From the NCBI GenBank assembly GCA_029243925.1, contig JAQWRC010000016.1:1-8008 (forward strand): a stretch of 8,008 nucleotides of DNA, in the 5' to 3' direction. The DNA comes from Phycisphaerales bacterium (GTDB lineage Bacteria; Planctomycetota; Phycisphaerae; Phycisphaerales; SM1A02). Each line of letters begins with the position of its first letter. Within the stretch, counting starts at the first letter, position 1. The notes beneath the pieces were generated by a model that ran no database searches, had not been told where the DNA came from, and saw nothing but the letters and a program-made list of their open reading frames with translations. Made by a program: the position numbers and the translations under genes. Positions 1 to 6,441 of this stretch are shown in pieces.

Positions 1-1
1 C

Positions 2-121
2 AAGAAGAAGGTTGCCAAGAAGAAGGTCGCCAAGAAGAAGGTTGCCAAGAAGAAGGTCGCCAAGAAGAAGGTTGCCAAGAAGAAGGTTGCCAAGAAGAAG
101 GCTGCCAAGAAGAAGACGCGC
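2..121 (+). repeat. 15-bp tandem repeat coding KKKVA
   Basis: Eight tandem 15-base units of the form AAGAAGAAGGTYGCC run in frame through the tail of the truncated gene. The first six units code KKKVA, the seventh has GCT in place of the valine codon, and the eighth degenerates to AAGAAGAAGACGCGC. The first four units alternate GTT and GTC, giving a 30-base higher-order period, which suggests some duplication occurred in two-unit steps. The near-identity at DNA level indicates recent slippage or unequal recombination. The array continues off the left edge, so the true copy number is unknown. Confidence 0.93.
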
Positions 122-130
122 AGGAAGTGA
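2..130 (+). CDS. C-terminal lysine-repeat tail of a truncated upstream gene
   Basis: This is the 3' end of a gene that begins before the window. The visible 42 codons read as six KKKVA pentapeptides, one KKKAA, then KKKTRRK and a TGA stop at 128-130. Such long, regular lysine/alanine/valine tails occur on bacterial histone H1-like proteins, on some HU-type proteins, and on the C-termini of some topoisomerases and ribosomal proteins. There they give non-specific nucleic-acid contact. The catalytic or folded part is outside the window, so the protein cannot be identified; a DNA- or RNA-binding role is inferred from charge alone. The stop overlaps the GTG start of the next gene, which suggests translational coupling. 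The frame is favoured over the arginine/proline-rich reading of the same DNA because it ends exactly at the next gene start and gives a known type of tail. Confidence 0.8.
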   Translation, partial: KKKVAKKKVAKKKVAKKKVAKKKVAKKKVAKKKAAKKKTRRK

Positions 131-1704
131 GCACCCTCGCCTTTTATCTGCGTGCGGGGATACTCTGCCTTCTCGCGACATGTGCACATGCAGTTGATGG
201 TGACGTTGAGGCGCCGGTTCACTACCGCGTGCCTGATGTTCTGATGCAGGAAACATTCAGTGCGCTGCTGGATTTCGGCATGGTGGAACAGGCTGAAGAG
301 CGAGCCCAGCAGGTCAGCATATTCAGCCAGCGGCGCAGCGCTTCCTCGTACATACGAGCGCGTGTAGCCGTTGCTGCGGAACGGTATCGCGATGCCGAAC
401 GATATTTGAGGGAAGCCGTCGCATACGATTCCGCCAACTTTGCCGCCTGGTCAGAGTTGGGACATGTGCTGGCGGGCACGCAGCGCTACCGATCTGCGGT
501 TGCGGCATGGCAGCATGTGCTTGCAGCCTCTGGTGCCGATGATGCAGAGTTGCTGTTGTCCTGTGGCCTGCTGGAATCACAGTTGGAGGACCATGCTGCT
601 GCGGCATCACATTTGCTGCAGCGACGCCTCCTGGAGCCGGATCCGCTTCAGGTGTCAGCAGAGATTGTCCAGCTTGATGCAGCACTGGGGAGATCATTGC
701 GTGAACTCGGCAATGTTCAATTGGTAGAAGCATTGGAGCGTGAGCGCATTAGCCTGTTGCATGAACTCGCCGCGAGCCAGACCAATGAACTGGCTTCTGC
801 TCAGCGGTGGATGATGCTCGTTGAAGAGTTGTTCGGCCTGGGTGATCTGGAATCAGCGAGAGCAGCGGCGAGGATTCGGCTGCGTGAAGGTCCGTTTGAA
901 GGCCAGTACTCGAATTATCTTGCGACACATCTCAAGATGCGGTTCATCCTCCTCGATGCACTGCTGTCTGGTGATGGCTTGCATGTCATCGAGTTGTGCA
1001 ATGAACTCGATGGCCGAGATCTGCTGCACGGGATCCCCTCGGACTGGCGGAAGGAGATTCGTCTCGCGGATGCGTTGTATGAGGCCGGATCGGACTTTGC
1101 CACGCTGGGAAATGAAGCAGGGGCTGCTCGATTGTTTGCGGAGGCGTTGCGGCATGATCCGCAGCATGTTCTTGCTCGAAACAACCTCGGGTACGCTGCA
1201 ATGGAGCATGGACCGATCACCAGAACGGATATTGCATTGATCGAATCATCCGCTGCAGATGCGCGTGATGGGCAAAGTGAATCATTGGCGACTGTGCTGG
1301 ATACCATCGGCTGGCTTCGTTACATGCAGTCGCATTTGAATGACGACGCGCACACGCGGGGCGCATTGTCTTTGTTGCGTGAGTCCATCGACCTGCAGGA
1401 GAGTCCGGACCCGATCGTTCTTGACCATCTGGGTGATGCGACATGGTTGTCTGGAGACAAGCAGGAGGCGATGCAGGTATGGAATGCGGCCTTGTCTCGA
1501 CTGTCGGACCCGGAATTCCGTGGACAGGCAATTCGGAACTACAACTTGTTGCAGGGAGGACTGTGGCAATTCCATGTCGTTGATTCAGAGTCGATGTATG
1601 ATCGTGAATATGGGGCACTCATGGGTTCGCTCAAAGCGAAACTTTCGGCTGCCAAGAATGGTGATCCGCCACCGGTAGCCGAGCGGCGCACATTTATCCC
1701 TTGA
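127..1704 (+). CDS. exported TPR-repeat protein
   Basis: This 525-residue protein has an N-terminal Sec signal peptide (about residues 1-22, hydrophobic core 9-20, probable cleavage after Ala-His-Ala), so it should act in the periplasm or at the outer membrane. Helical tetratricopeptide-type repeats are visible at about 74-105, 106-137, 138-171, 312-345 and 430-457; the last carries the LDHLGDATW...EAMQVWNAAL pattern common near the C-terminus of large bacterial TPR proteins. TPRs normally form a protein-binding superhelix, so a scaffold role is likely, but the partner is unknown. The GTG start at 127 overlaps the previous TGA by the GTGA arrangement. It has no well-spaced Shine-Dalgarno sequence (AGGA lies one base from GTG), so coupling is likely. 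This start is chosen because later starts would lose the signal peptide. A Pro-Pro-Pro motif lies at 514-516, close to the stop. yebC follows after 25 bases. Confidence 0.88.
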   Translation: MSTLAFYLRAGILCLLATCAHAVDGDVEAPVHYRVPDVLMQETFSALLDFGMVEQAEERAQQVSIFSQRRSASSYIRARVAVAAERYRDAERYLREAVAYDSANFAAWSELGHVLAGTQRYRSAVAAWQHVLAASGADDAELLLSCGLLESQLEDHAAAASHLLQRRLLEPDPLQVSAEIVQLDAALGRSLRELGNVQLVEALERERISLLHELAASQTNELASAQRWMMLVEELFGLGDLESARAAARIRLREGPFEGQYSNYLATHLKMRFILLDALLSGDGLHVIELCNELDGRDLLHGIPSDWRKEIRLADALYEAGSDFATLGNEAGAARLFAEALRHDPQHVLARNNLGYAAMEHGPITRTDIALIESSAADARDGQSESLATVLDTIGWLRYMQSHLNDDAHTRGALSLLRESIDLQESPDPIVLDHLGDATWLSGDKQEAMQVWNAALSRLSDPEFRGQAIRNYNLLQGGLWQFHVVDSESMYDREYGALMGSLKAKLSAAKNGDPPPVAERRTFIP

Positions 1705-1714
1705 GCAGGCTATA

Positions 1715-1720
1715 GGAGGA
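1715..1720 (+). promoter_or_regulatory. strong ribosome binding site of yebC
   Basis: GGAGGA lies nine bases before the ATG at 1730. It is the clearest Shine-Dalgarno sequence in the rightward run and fixes the yebC start. Confidence 0.85.
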
Positions 1721-1729
1721 CGGTTCGGC

Positions 1730-2473
1730 ATGGCTGGACATAGCAAGTGGGCGAACATCAAGCATCGCAAGGCGCGACAGGACGCGGTCAAGGGCCGTGC
1801 GTGGTCCAAATGCAGCCGTGCAATCATGGCCGCTGTGAAGCAGGGTGACCCTGATCCGGATACCAATCTCAAACTCCGATACGCCATTGAAGACGCCAAG
1901 GCCGTCAATATGCCGAAGGACACCATTGAAAAGGCAATCAAGAAGGCAAGTGGTGAGGGCAGTGATGGAGCCAGTTTCGAGGAGATTCGGTACGAGGGGT
2001 ACGGGCCGGGCGGCGTTGCCGTCATTGTTGATTGTCTGACCGACAATACACAGCGAACGGCTCCCGACCTGCGGCGAGCATTCGAAAAGCATGGCGGTAA
2101 TCTTGCAAAGTCCGGCGCTGTGTCATTTGGATTTCAGACACGTGCTGTCATTCTGGTTGAGGCGAGCAAGGTCGACGAGGATACGTTGATGGAACTGGCA
2201 ATGGATGCGGGCGCCGACGACATTCGGCTTGAAGGTGGTGCGTTTGAAGTCTCCGGCGGTCCGGCTGATTTCATCACCATCAAGGAAGCGATCGAAGTCG
2301 CCGGGATCGAGCTCGACTCGGCTGAAGTGACCATGGTTCCAGACGCACTCGTGGCGTGTGATGTCGCAGCGGGCGTGAAAGTGCTTCGCATGCTTGACGC
2401 AATCGAGGAATCCGATGACGTGCAGAAGGTCTACACGAATGCGGATATTCCCGAAGAAGCCATGGAATCGTGA
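1730..2473 (+). CDS. yebC: YebC/PmpR/TACO1 family protein
   Basis: This 247-residue protein has the usual family length and opens with the diagnostic MAGHSKWANIKHRK signature. The N-terminal basic helical domain is followed by the conserved IRYEGYGPGGVAVIV stretch (about residues 86-100) and by the GG-NLAKSGAVSF segment near 124-135. YebC proteins were long annotated as transcriptional regulators. More recent work on YebC and mitochondrial TACO1 supports a ribosome-associated role that relieves stalling at proline-rich stretches, so the cytoplasm is the expected location. The ATG is preceded by GGAGGA. In many bacteria yebC sits beside ruvC/ruvA/ruvB; here it lies between an exported TPR gene and a lipoprotein gene, whose start overlaps its TGA. 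It was identified from sequence motifs and length only, but the family match is very clear. Confidence 0.97.
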   Translation: MAGHSKWANIKHRKARQDAVKGRAWSKCSRAIMAAVKQGDPDPDTNLKLRYAIEDAKAVNMPKDTIEKAIKKASGEGSDGASFEEIRYEGYGPGGVAVIVDCLTDNTQRTAPDLRRAFEKHGGNLAKSGAVSFGFQTRAVILVEASKVDEDTLMELAMDAGADDIRLEGGAFEVSGGPADFITIKEAIEVAGIELDSAEVTMVPDALVACDVAAGVKVLRMLDAIEESDDVQKVYTNADIPEEAMES

Positions 2474-2937
2474 TGAAAGTTCTTCTTTGGCTGCTGATCG
2501 TGTGCTTGACGGGTTGTGGAGTCGATACGACGTTCCCAGGCCACGATGCCGATCAACTGTGGCGAGCCCTCAAGGCAGTTGCGGAGCAGCCGGACTACGC
2601 CCATGCGGATCCGACCAAGGAATGGACGCTCGTCGAAAATACAGTGCGCATCGATGAAGTTCATCGTCGGATTGATATCGATCGGAGAGTCCAGAGGCTT
2701 TTGCATCGCCCACGTACGCAGAGTCTGTATGAAGATGTGCATTGGAGTTTTCAGATACAGCAATTTGCGACGGATCCACCTTCCGTTCGATTTGAAGCAA
2801 CGGAACCCGAACTTCCCACGAAAGTGCACTTCGAGGGTGAGCGGTACTTTGCTGAGGTTCGACTCCTGCTCTCTGGTCTTCCTCGCCCCCAGCGTCTGCG
2901 GACCCCCGCGGTGTCCGATGAAGTTCCGCCTTCCTGA
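2473..2937 (+). CDS. small predicted lipoprotein, function unknown
   Basis: This 154-residue protein has a type II signal peptide: Met-Lys, a strongly hydrophobic stretch (residues 3-12) and the lipobox Leu-Thr-Gly-Cys with Cys15. The mature protein should be lipid-anchored outside the cytoplasmic membrane. The rest is soluble, rich in Arg, Glu and Asp, with alternating beta-like segments at about 50-62 and 90-135 and a proline-rich end. I do not recognise a named family. The ATG at 2473 overlaps the yebC stop (ATGA), a classic coupled start; a GTG directly before it at 2470 would add one Met and cannot be excluded. The glycosyltransferase starts 17 bases after the stop, so the two are probably co-transcribed. 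The position suggests an envelope role, but no specific function can be stated. Confidence 0.82.
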   Translation: MKVLLWLLIVCLTGCGVDTTFPGHDADQLWRALKAVAEQPDYAHADPTKEWTLVENTVRIDEVHRRIDIDRRVQRLLHRPRTQSLYEDVHWSFQIQQFATDPPSVRFEATEPELPTKVHFEGERYFAEVRLLLSGLPRPQRLRTPAVSDEVPPS

Positions 2938-2954
2938 CCCTGGATTGTTGATCA

Positions 2955-4163
2955 ATGATATTTGCTTCGATACTGGTCGCGATTGGCCTGATGTACTGGA
3001 TCATCCAGTTGGCACTGATGGTGCGAACGATGCAGGTGGTGCCTCGGATTTCCATTGCTCGCCGCGCAAGCAAATCGGACGATGCGCTGGTTTCGGTGAT
3101 CGTTCCGGCCAGAGATGAAGAACGCGATCTCGAAGCAGCGCTGCGATCCCGCTTGACTGATCCCGATCCACATCTTCAGTTCATCTTCGTGGATGATCGC
3201 TCTACGGATGCAACGGCAGCAATCCAGTCTGCAATCGCCGCTTCCGATGCTCGAGCTGAAGTTCTTCAGATTGAGGAGTTGCCTGAGGATTGGCTTGGAA
3301 AAGTGCATGCCATGCAGCATGGACTTCAACATGCACGTGGTGAATGGATTCTGCTTTCAGATGCAGATGTCCACGTTGCTCCAGGAATGGTGCGCACCGC
3401 GGTGGATTTTGCGGAAGAGCGGGGCTTGTCACATCTCGCGGCAATCCCATCGATTCAAACACCTTCACTTGGCCTTCGACTGTGTTTGTCGCCCATGCTG
3501 CGCCTGCTGATCATTGCCGTGCGGCTCTGGTCTGTTCATGTGCGTGGTTCCACTGCAGTGATGGGGGTCGGCGCATTCAATCTCGTGCGGCGGGACATGC
3601 TTGAATCGGCCGGTGGACTGAACGCGCTTCGAATGGAAGTGATCGACGACATCGGCCTTGGAGCCATCATCAAATCAGCCGGGGGTGATTCGAGCGTCAT
3701 TGCAGGTTGTGACGGGCTCAGGATCGCTTGGTACGACACGTTCGGCGAGTTTCTTGTGGGAATGGAACGAGGATCTGCGCGGCTCCCCCAGCGGCTGCCT
3801 CGATTTCTGATTGCACTGGGCTGCATTCTGCTTGCACTCTGTGATCTCGGGCCGTTCCTGCTGCTTGCATCGGGCGCCTTCTGGCCGGTGCTCGGTGTGA
3901 TTGGGCTGATTGCATCGCTGGTCGTCATCTCGCTGTCCGTGGCGATGGCTCGTCACTTTGGATTGTCTCTTGCCGCATCCCTGTTCGTCCCAGTGGGGCA
4001 GATTCTCGGCGCATGTGCTGCGGTGAGATCGATCTTCGTGGGAGGGCGTGACGGCACCATCACATGGCGTGGTACGGACTATGACATTGATGCGCTGCGG
4101 GATGGGGCACGATTTCAATTCCACGATCGAAGCGAGCAGGATACATATCAGCATCATGATTGA
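2955..4163 (+). CDS. membrane family 2 glycosyltransferase (HpnB/CrtQ-like)
   Basis: This 402-residue protein has a GT-A glycosyltransferase domain between membrane segments. An N-terminal membrane helix (about 1-24) precedes VSVIVPARDEE (46-56), FVDDRSTDAT (78-87) and the metal/nucleotide-sugar DAD motif (136-138). GVGAFNLVRRD lies at 204-214, and the acidic pair Asp231-Asp232 sits where family 2 enzymes usually carry the catalytic ED. Three further hydrophobic segments at about 283-306, 308-332 and 338-361 anchor the C-terminus, which ends with a WRGTDY motif. This layout resembles the hopene-associated HpnB and the CrtQ carotenoid glycosyltransferases, so a lipid acceptor at the inner membrane is likely; the donor sugar and acceptor are unknown. 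No squalene/hopene or carotenoid genes are visible nearby, so the symbol is withheld. The ATG has only a weak Shine-Dalgarno sequence and may depend on coupling with the lipoprotein gene 17 bases upstream. Confidence 0.9.
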   Translation: MIFASILVAIGLMYWIIQLALMVRTMQVVPRISIARRASKSDDALVSVIVPARDEERDLEAALRSRLTDPDPHLQFIFVDDRSTDATAAIQSAIAASDARAEVLQIEELPEDWLGKVHAMQHGLQHARGEWILLSDADVHVAPGMVRTAVDFAEERGLSHLAAIPSIQTPSLGLRLCLSPMLRLLIIAVRLWSVHVRGSTAVMGVGAFNLVRRDMLESAGGLNALRMEVIDDIGLGAIIKSAGGDSSVIAGCDGLRIAWYDTFGEFLVGMERGSARLPQRLPRFLIALGCILLALCDLGPFLLLASGAFWPVLGVIGLIASLVVISLSVAMARHFGLSLAASLFVPVGQILGACAAVRSIFVGGRDGTITWRGTDYDIDALRDGARFQFHDRSEQDTYQHHD

Positions 4164-4176
4164 GTGCTGATATGTA
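4142..4176 (+). terminator. stem-loop spanning the glycosyltransferase stop codon
   Basis: A perfect 12-bp inverted repeat, TACATATCAGCA (4142-4153) and TGCTGATATGTA (4165-4176), encloses an 11-base loop that contains the TGA stop at 4161-4163. The stem is AT-rich and no run of T follows, so it does not fit a standard Rho-independent terminator. It may instead stabilise the mRNA 3' end or act with the GC hairpin just downstream. Confidence 0.55.
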
Positions 4177-4193
4177 ATTGCCTTGGCGCAGCA

Positions 4194-4223
4194 ACGCGGC
4201 CCCGGGGTAATCCGGGGCCGCGT
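4194..4223. terminator. GC-rich hairpin, probable bidirectional terminator
   Basis: A perfect 12-bp stem, ACGCGGCCCCGG (4194-4205) with CCGGGGCCGCGT (4212-4223), has a six-base loop GGTAAT. It lies between the converging glycosyltransferase and xerC genes, the expected place for a shared terminator. Neither side has a T-run, so it is a strong hairpin terminator of the U-less type or a transcript-end stabiliser. Confidence 0.72.
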
Positions 4224-4248
4224 GTGAACATTCGGGAACGTAGGGAGA

Positions 4249-5265
4249 TCAGCCGGCTTCCGCCCGCGGATGCGCTTGGTCATATGCTTCACGCATACGC
4301 TGCGTGGTCAGGTGTGTGTAGACCTGCGTGGTCGACAGCGACTGGTGGCCAAGCAACTCCTGGACTGCACGGAGATCTGCGCCATTGTCCAGCAGATGCG
4401 TTGCAAACGAGTGTCGAAGCGTATGCGGACTGATCGCGGGATCAAGGCCGACCTGATCAAGGTATTTGCTGACCTTGCGTCGGACGGACCTCGTTGAAAT
4501 CCGGGTTCCCTGCTTGTTTATGTACAGGGCGTTGGCGGGGTCGGTTGCATTTTTGGTCGATTCACGGCGCATGGCCATGAAGTGGCTGATTGCAGTAATG
4601 GCGTGTGACCCCAGTGGAACGATTCGTTCCTTGCGTCCCTTGCCGCGAACGACAAGTGCCTGGCCGGCTTCATCAATGTCGCCGATGTCGATGCCGACGA
4701 GTTCGCTGACGCGGATGCCGGTTGAATACAGCGTTTCAAGCATGGCACGGTCGCGTGAACCAAGCAGTGTTTTTGTATCCGGAGCCGACAGCAGGCGTTC
4801 GACGTCCTCGACACTGATCGCCTTTGGCAGGCGTTTCGCCTGTTTTGGCGTGCGGATGAGGACCATCGGATTGCTTGAAATTGTGCCGCGCGATTCGAGC
4901 CATTTGTGGAAGGATCGAAGCGTGGCAATCTTGCGTGCCATGGTTGCAGCGGAATAGTTCGATTCAGAGAGGTGCGCGAGGAATCCGCGAATGCGTGCGA
5001 CATCGATGGCGAGTATCGTCGACGTGATCGTTGCCGGAGCGACAGAGCCGACGATATCTGCGCGATGGGTGTTCTGTGCAGAGCTCCAGCATTGCTGCTC
5101 GGCATGTTCATCAAAGCTGATGCCGCAGTCGTCCGTCAGGAAGTCGGTGAATTGACGCAGATCGACGCCGTAGCATCTTGCCGTGTACGGGCTGAAGTGC
5201 CGCTCATCAAGAAGATAGGCGAGAAAGTCGGTAATGATTGTGTACGTGTTGTTGGAAGTAGTCAT
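4249..5265 (-). CDS. xerC: tyrosine recombinase XerC
   Basis: This 338-residue site-specific tyrosine recombinase should act with a XerD partner at dif to resolve chromosome dimers at division. The N-terminal SAM-like core-binding domain (about 8-130) contains FSPYTARCYGVDLRQF and ATLRSFHKWL. The catalytic domain carries the complete set of residues: Arg185 (STGIRVSELVG), Lys209 (GKGRKER), His281 and Arg284 (SPHTLRHSFATHLL), His307 (LLGHQSLSTTQ) and Tyr316 (VYTHL). The AHPRA ending is typical of XerC. It is longer than the usual 300 residues, mainly because of an extra segment at about 44-88 in the N-terminal domain. The frame is open to 5436, but the extension only mirrors the upstream gene. 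ATG at 5265 is preferred because GGGGA (5271-5275) lies six bases before it. The upstream small gene ends 34 bases before. Confidence 0.93.
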   Translation of the reverse strand: MTTSNNTYTIITDFLAYLLDERHFSPYTARCYGVDLRQFTDFLTDDCGISFDEHAEQQCWSSAQNTHRADIVGSVAPATITSTILAIDVARIRGFLAHLSESNYSAATMARKIATLRSFHKWLESRGTISSNPMVLIRTPKQAKRLPKAISVEDVERLLSAPDTKTLLGSRDRAMLETLYSTGIRVSELVGIDIGDIDEAGQALVVRGKGRKERIVPLGSHAITAISHFMAMRRESTKNATDPANALYINKQGTRISTRSVRRKVSKYLDQVGLDPAISPHTLRHSFATHLLDNGADLRAVQELLGHQSLSTTQVYTHLTTQRMREAYDQAHPRAEAG

Positions 5266-5270
5266 AGTTG

Positions 5271-5275
5271 TCCCC
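5271..5275 (-). promoter_or_regulatory. ribosome binding site fixing the xerC start
   Basis: Read on the minus strand, GGGGA lies five bases (CAACT) before the ATG at 5263-5265. It supports this internal start over the start 57 codons upstream. Confidence 0.55.
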
Positions 5276-5299
5276 GAAGAAGTGTGCTCATGAGTGGTG

Positions 5300-5545
5300 T
5301 CATTTCGTGTCTTCGCAGTCTTCGTTTGCGTATCCGTCCAGCTGGTGCCGAACGATCGCGGCATCGAACCAGTCGAACTCGGTGCGTGTGTCCGCAGCGA
5401 GATCCGAAAGCGTGGTGACAAGTTGGTCCTTGTCACCGTCCATCCAGTTGAACCTCCAGCAGTGATTCCCCTTCATCAGCATCAGGTGATGCCGATTTGG
5501 AGTCTCAATCCTCTGGGGATTCGTTCCTGAAGCGAATTCGGCCAT
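5300..5545 (-). CDS. small hypothetical protein upstream of xerC
   Basis: This is an 81-residue soluble protein that I do not recognise. It has no signal peptide or membrane segment. It is acidic and aromatic-rich, with notable stretches CWRFNWMDGDKDQL (about residues 29-42), LVTTLSDLAAD (42-52) and EFDWFDAAIVRHQLDGY (56-72), followed by an acidic tail. The composition looks like a folded protein and not a random reading frame. GAGGA at 5552-5556 (minus strand) stands six bases before the ATG. It lies 44 bases after the lipoprotein gene and 34 bases before xerC, in the same direction, so co-transcription is likely. No cysteine or histidine cluster suggests metal binding. It could be a conserved lineage-specific protein, but this is unproven. 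Confidence 0.66.
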   Translation of the reverse strand: MAEFASGTNPQRIETPNRHHLMLMKGNHCWRFNWMDGDKDQLVTTLSDLAADTRTEFDWFDAAIVRHQLDGYANEDCEDTK

Positions 5546-5551
5546 CTGAGA

Positions 5552-5556
5552 TCCTC
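5552..5556 (-). promoter_or_regulatory. ribosome binding site of the 81-residue gene
   Basis: Minus-strand GAGGA lies six bases before the ATG at 5543-5545. Its good spacing is the main reason to accept this small gene. Confidence 0.6.
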
Positions 5557-5589
5557 ACTGAAGCGGAGGTTCCGAGAATGGCCTCCGAT

Positions 5590-6366
5590 TCATGGTGTAT
5601 CTGCCGTTACGAGCCGGTATCGCTCATCTTGGAGCAAATTTCCTACCAGCTGATACGCAACGAATTGCGTGTACAGATCCATGTCGACCAGGTGGAGTTC
5701 AGGCCCATAGGCTGAATCGAGTCTGGTACGCCCTGCTGCATAGTGCTCCAGGGCATTGAGGGTCATGTGGTTGGCTGCATCCCAGATTCCAGCCGCCTGA
5801 GCCATTGGTCTGGCTGAGGTGACTGGTGCCGGCGCTTCAGTCGATGCTGTTCGCGCCGACTGTGGATCGAAGCCGCGGCGTGGCCGTGCATCCATCGCAG
5901 TAAAGAGTTGTATAGCCAAACCAAGTTTTGGAGGCTGGTAGGGATCCCAGACCGTAATGGTGCCGACGATGAGCCCATCAACTCCCAGGACATCAATCAG
6001 TTCCCTTGCCTGTTGGGGCGTGGCGACTGAACGCATGTTGAGGTGTTGCATGGCAAGGAGGACACGATTCACTGGAACCGTGTTCAGTCCCTGAACTTGC
6101 TGAATCTGCTCATTGAGAAGATCCGTCAGGTGCACTCTGTCGACTGCAGTGGTTCCGGTTTCATTTGCAAGGGGAGCCACCGCCCAGAGGGTGGGGGATC
6201 CTTCCGGTGCGCGGAGCACTCTCGGGTGTTCAAGATTTCCCGAGCCGGGCCGCGAGTTGCATGCTGGCATGAGCATGAACATTGCAGCCAATGTCAGAAG
6301 CAGTCCAGAAGCGATTCGGCCCATGGGCCGTCGCTCCATTGATCGCATGGTCTGTGCACTTGTCAT
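5590..6366 (-). CDS. predicted lipoprotein, CsgG/LpoB-like fold suspected
   Basis: This 258-residue protein has a basic N-terminus (Arg8, Arg12, Arg13, Arg17), a hydrophobic core (about 21-32) and a lipobox-like Met-Pro-Ala-Cys with Cys36. It is a likely lipoprotein, although Met at -3 is less common than Leu. The mature part begins with WAVAPLANETGT (61-72) and continues with LTDLLNEQIQQV (80-91), then GVDGLIVGTITVWDPYQPPKLGLAI (starting at 128). This order resembles the alpha/beta domain shared by CsgG, LpoB and the TolB N-terminus, in which a gene-specific strand leads to an A-D-G-(L/V)-(I/V)-V-G-type strand. An alanine/proline-rich linker follows at about 165-195, then a helical C-terminus. 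The fold assignment is from pattern only. ATG at 6366 has AGGA five bases upstream. Other possible starts are a TTG at 6408 and an ATG at 6324, the latter giving a shorter but complete signal peptide. Confidence 0.78.
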   Translation of the reverse strand: MTSAQTMRSMERRPMGRIASGLLLTLAAMFMLMPACNSRPGSGNLEHPRVLRAPEGSPTLWAVAPLANETGTTAVDRVHLTDLLNEQIQQVQGLNTVPVNRVLLAMQHLNMRSVATPQQARELIDVLGVDGLIVGTITVWDPYQPPKLGLAIQLFTAMDARPRRGFDPQSARTASTEAPAPVTSARPMAQAAGIWDAANHMTLNALEHYAAGRTRLDSAYGPELHLVDMDLYTQFVAYQLVGNLLQDERYRLVTADTP

Positions 6367-6384
6367 GGCGTCCTGCCCGAGTAC

Positions 6385-6402
6385 ACGCGGACTCCGCCGC
6401 GT
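6385..6402 (-). other. small hairpin before the lipoprotein start
   Basis: The 75-base gap between the TolB-like gene and the next lipoprotein gene holds a 6-bp perfect stem (ACGCGG/CCGCGT) with a six-base loop. It is about ten bases upstream of the AGGA site. No T-run follows. It might tune expression within the operon, or it may be chance. Confidence 0.3.
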
Positions 6403-6441
6403 AAACAATCAATGTGGGTCACCAGCAGGCAACCCGTTGTG

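Noticed and set aside
2..121. CRISPR-like array at the left edge
   Set aside because: The units are contiguous 15-base coding repeats with no spacers.
12..197. Arginine/proline-rich frame across the repeat array
   Set aside because: It is the out-of-frame reading of the lysine repeat; the lysine frame ends precisely at the next gene start.
1585..2092. Minus-strand frames opposite yebC
   Set aside because: They are mirror readings of a very clear YebC coding sequence.
4142..4248. A dif recombination site near xerC
   Set aside because: The hairpins here do not show the two 11-base half-sites with a six-base centre typical of dif, and I found no such sequence elsewhere in the window.
5266..5436. 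N-terminal extension of the xerC frame by 57 codons
   Set aside because: It overlaps the 81-residue gene, has a Thr/Ser/Arg-rich composition unlike a folded domain, and a better-placed ribosome binding site supports ATG at 5265.
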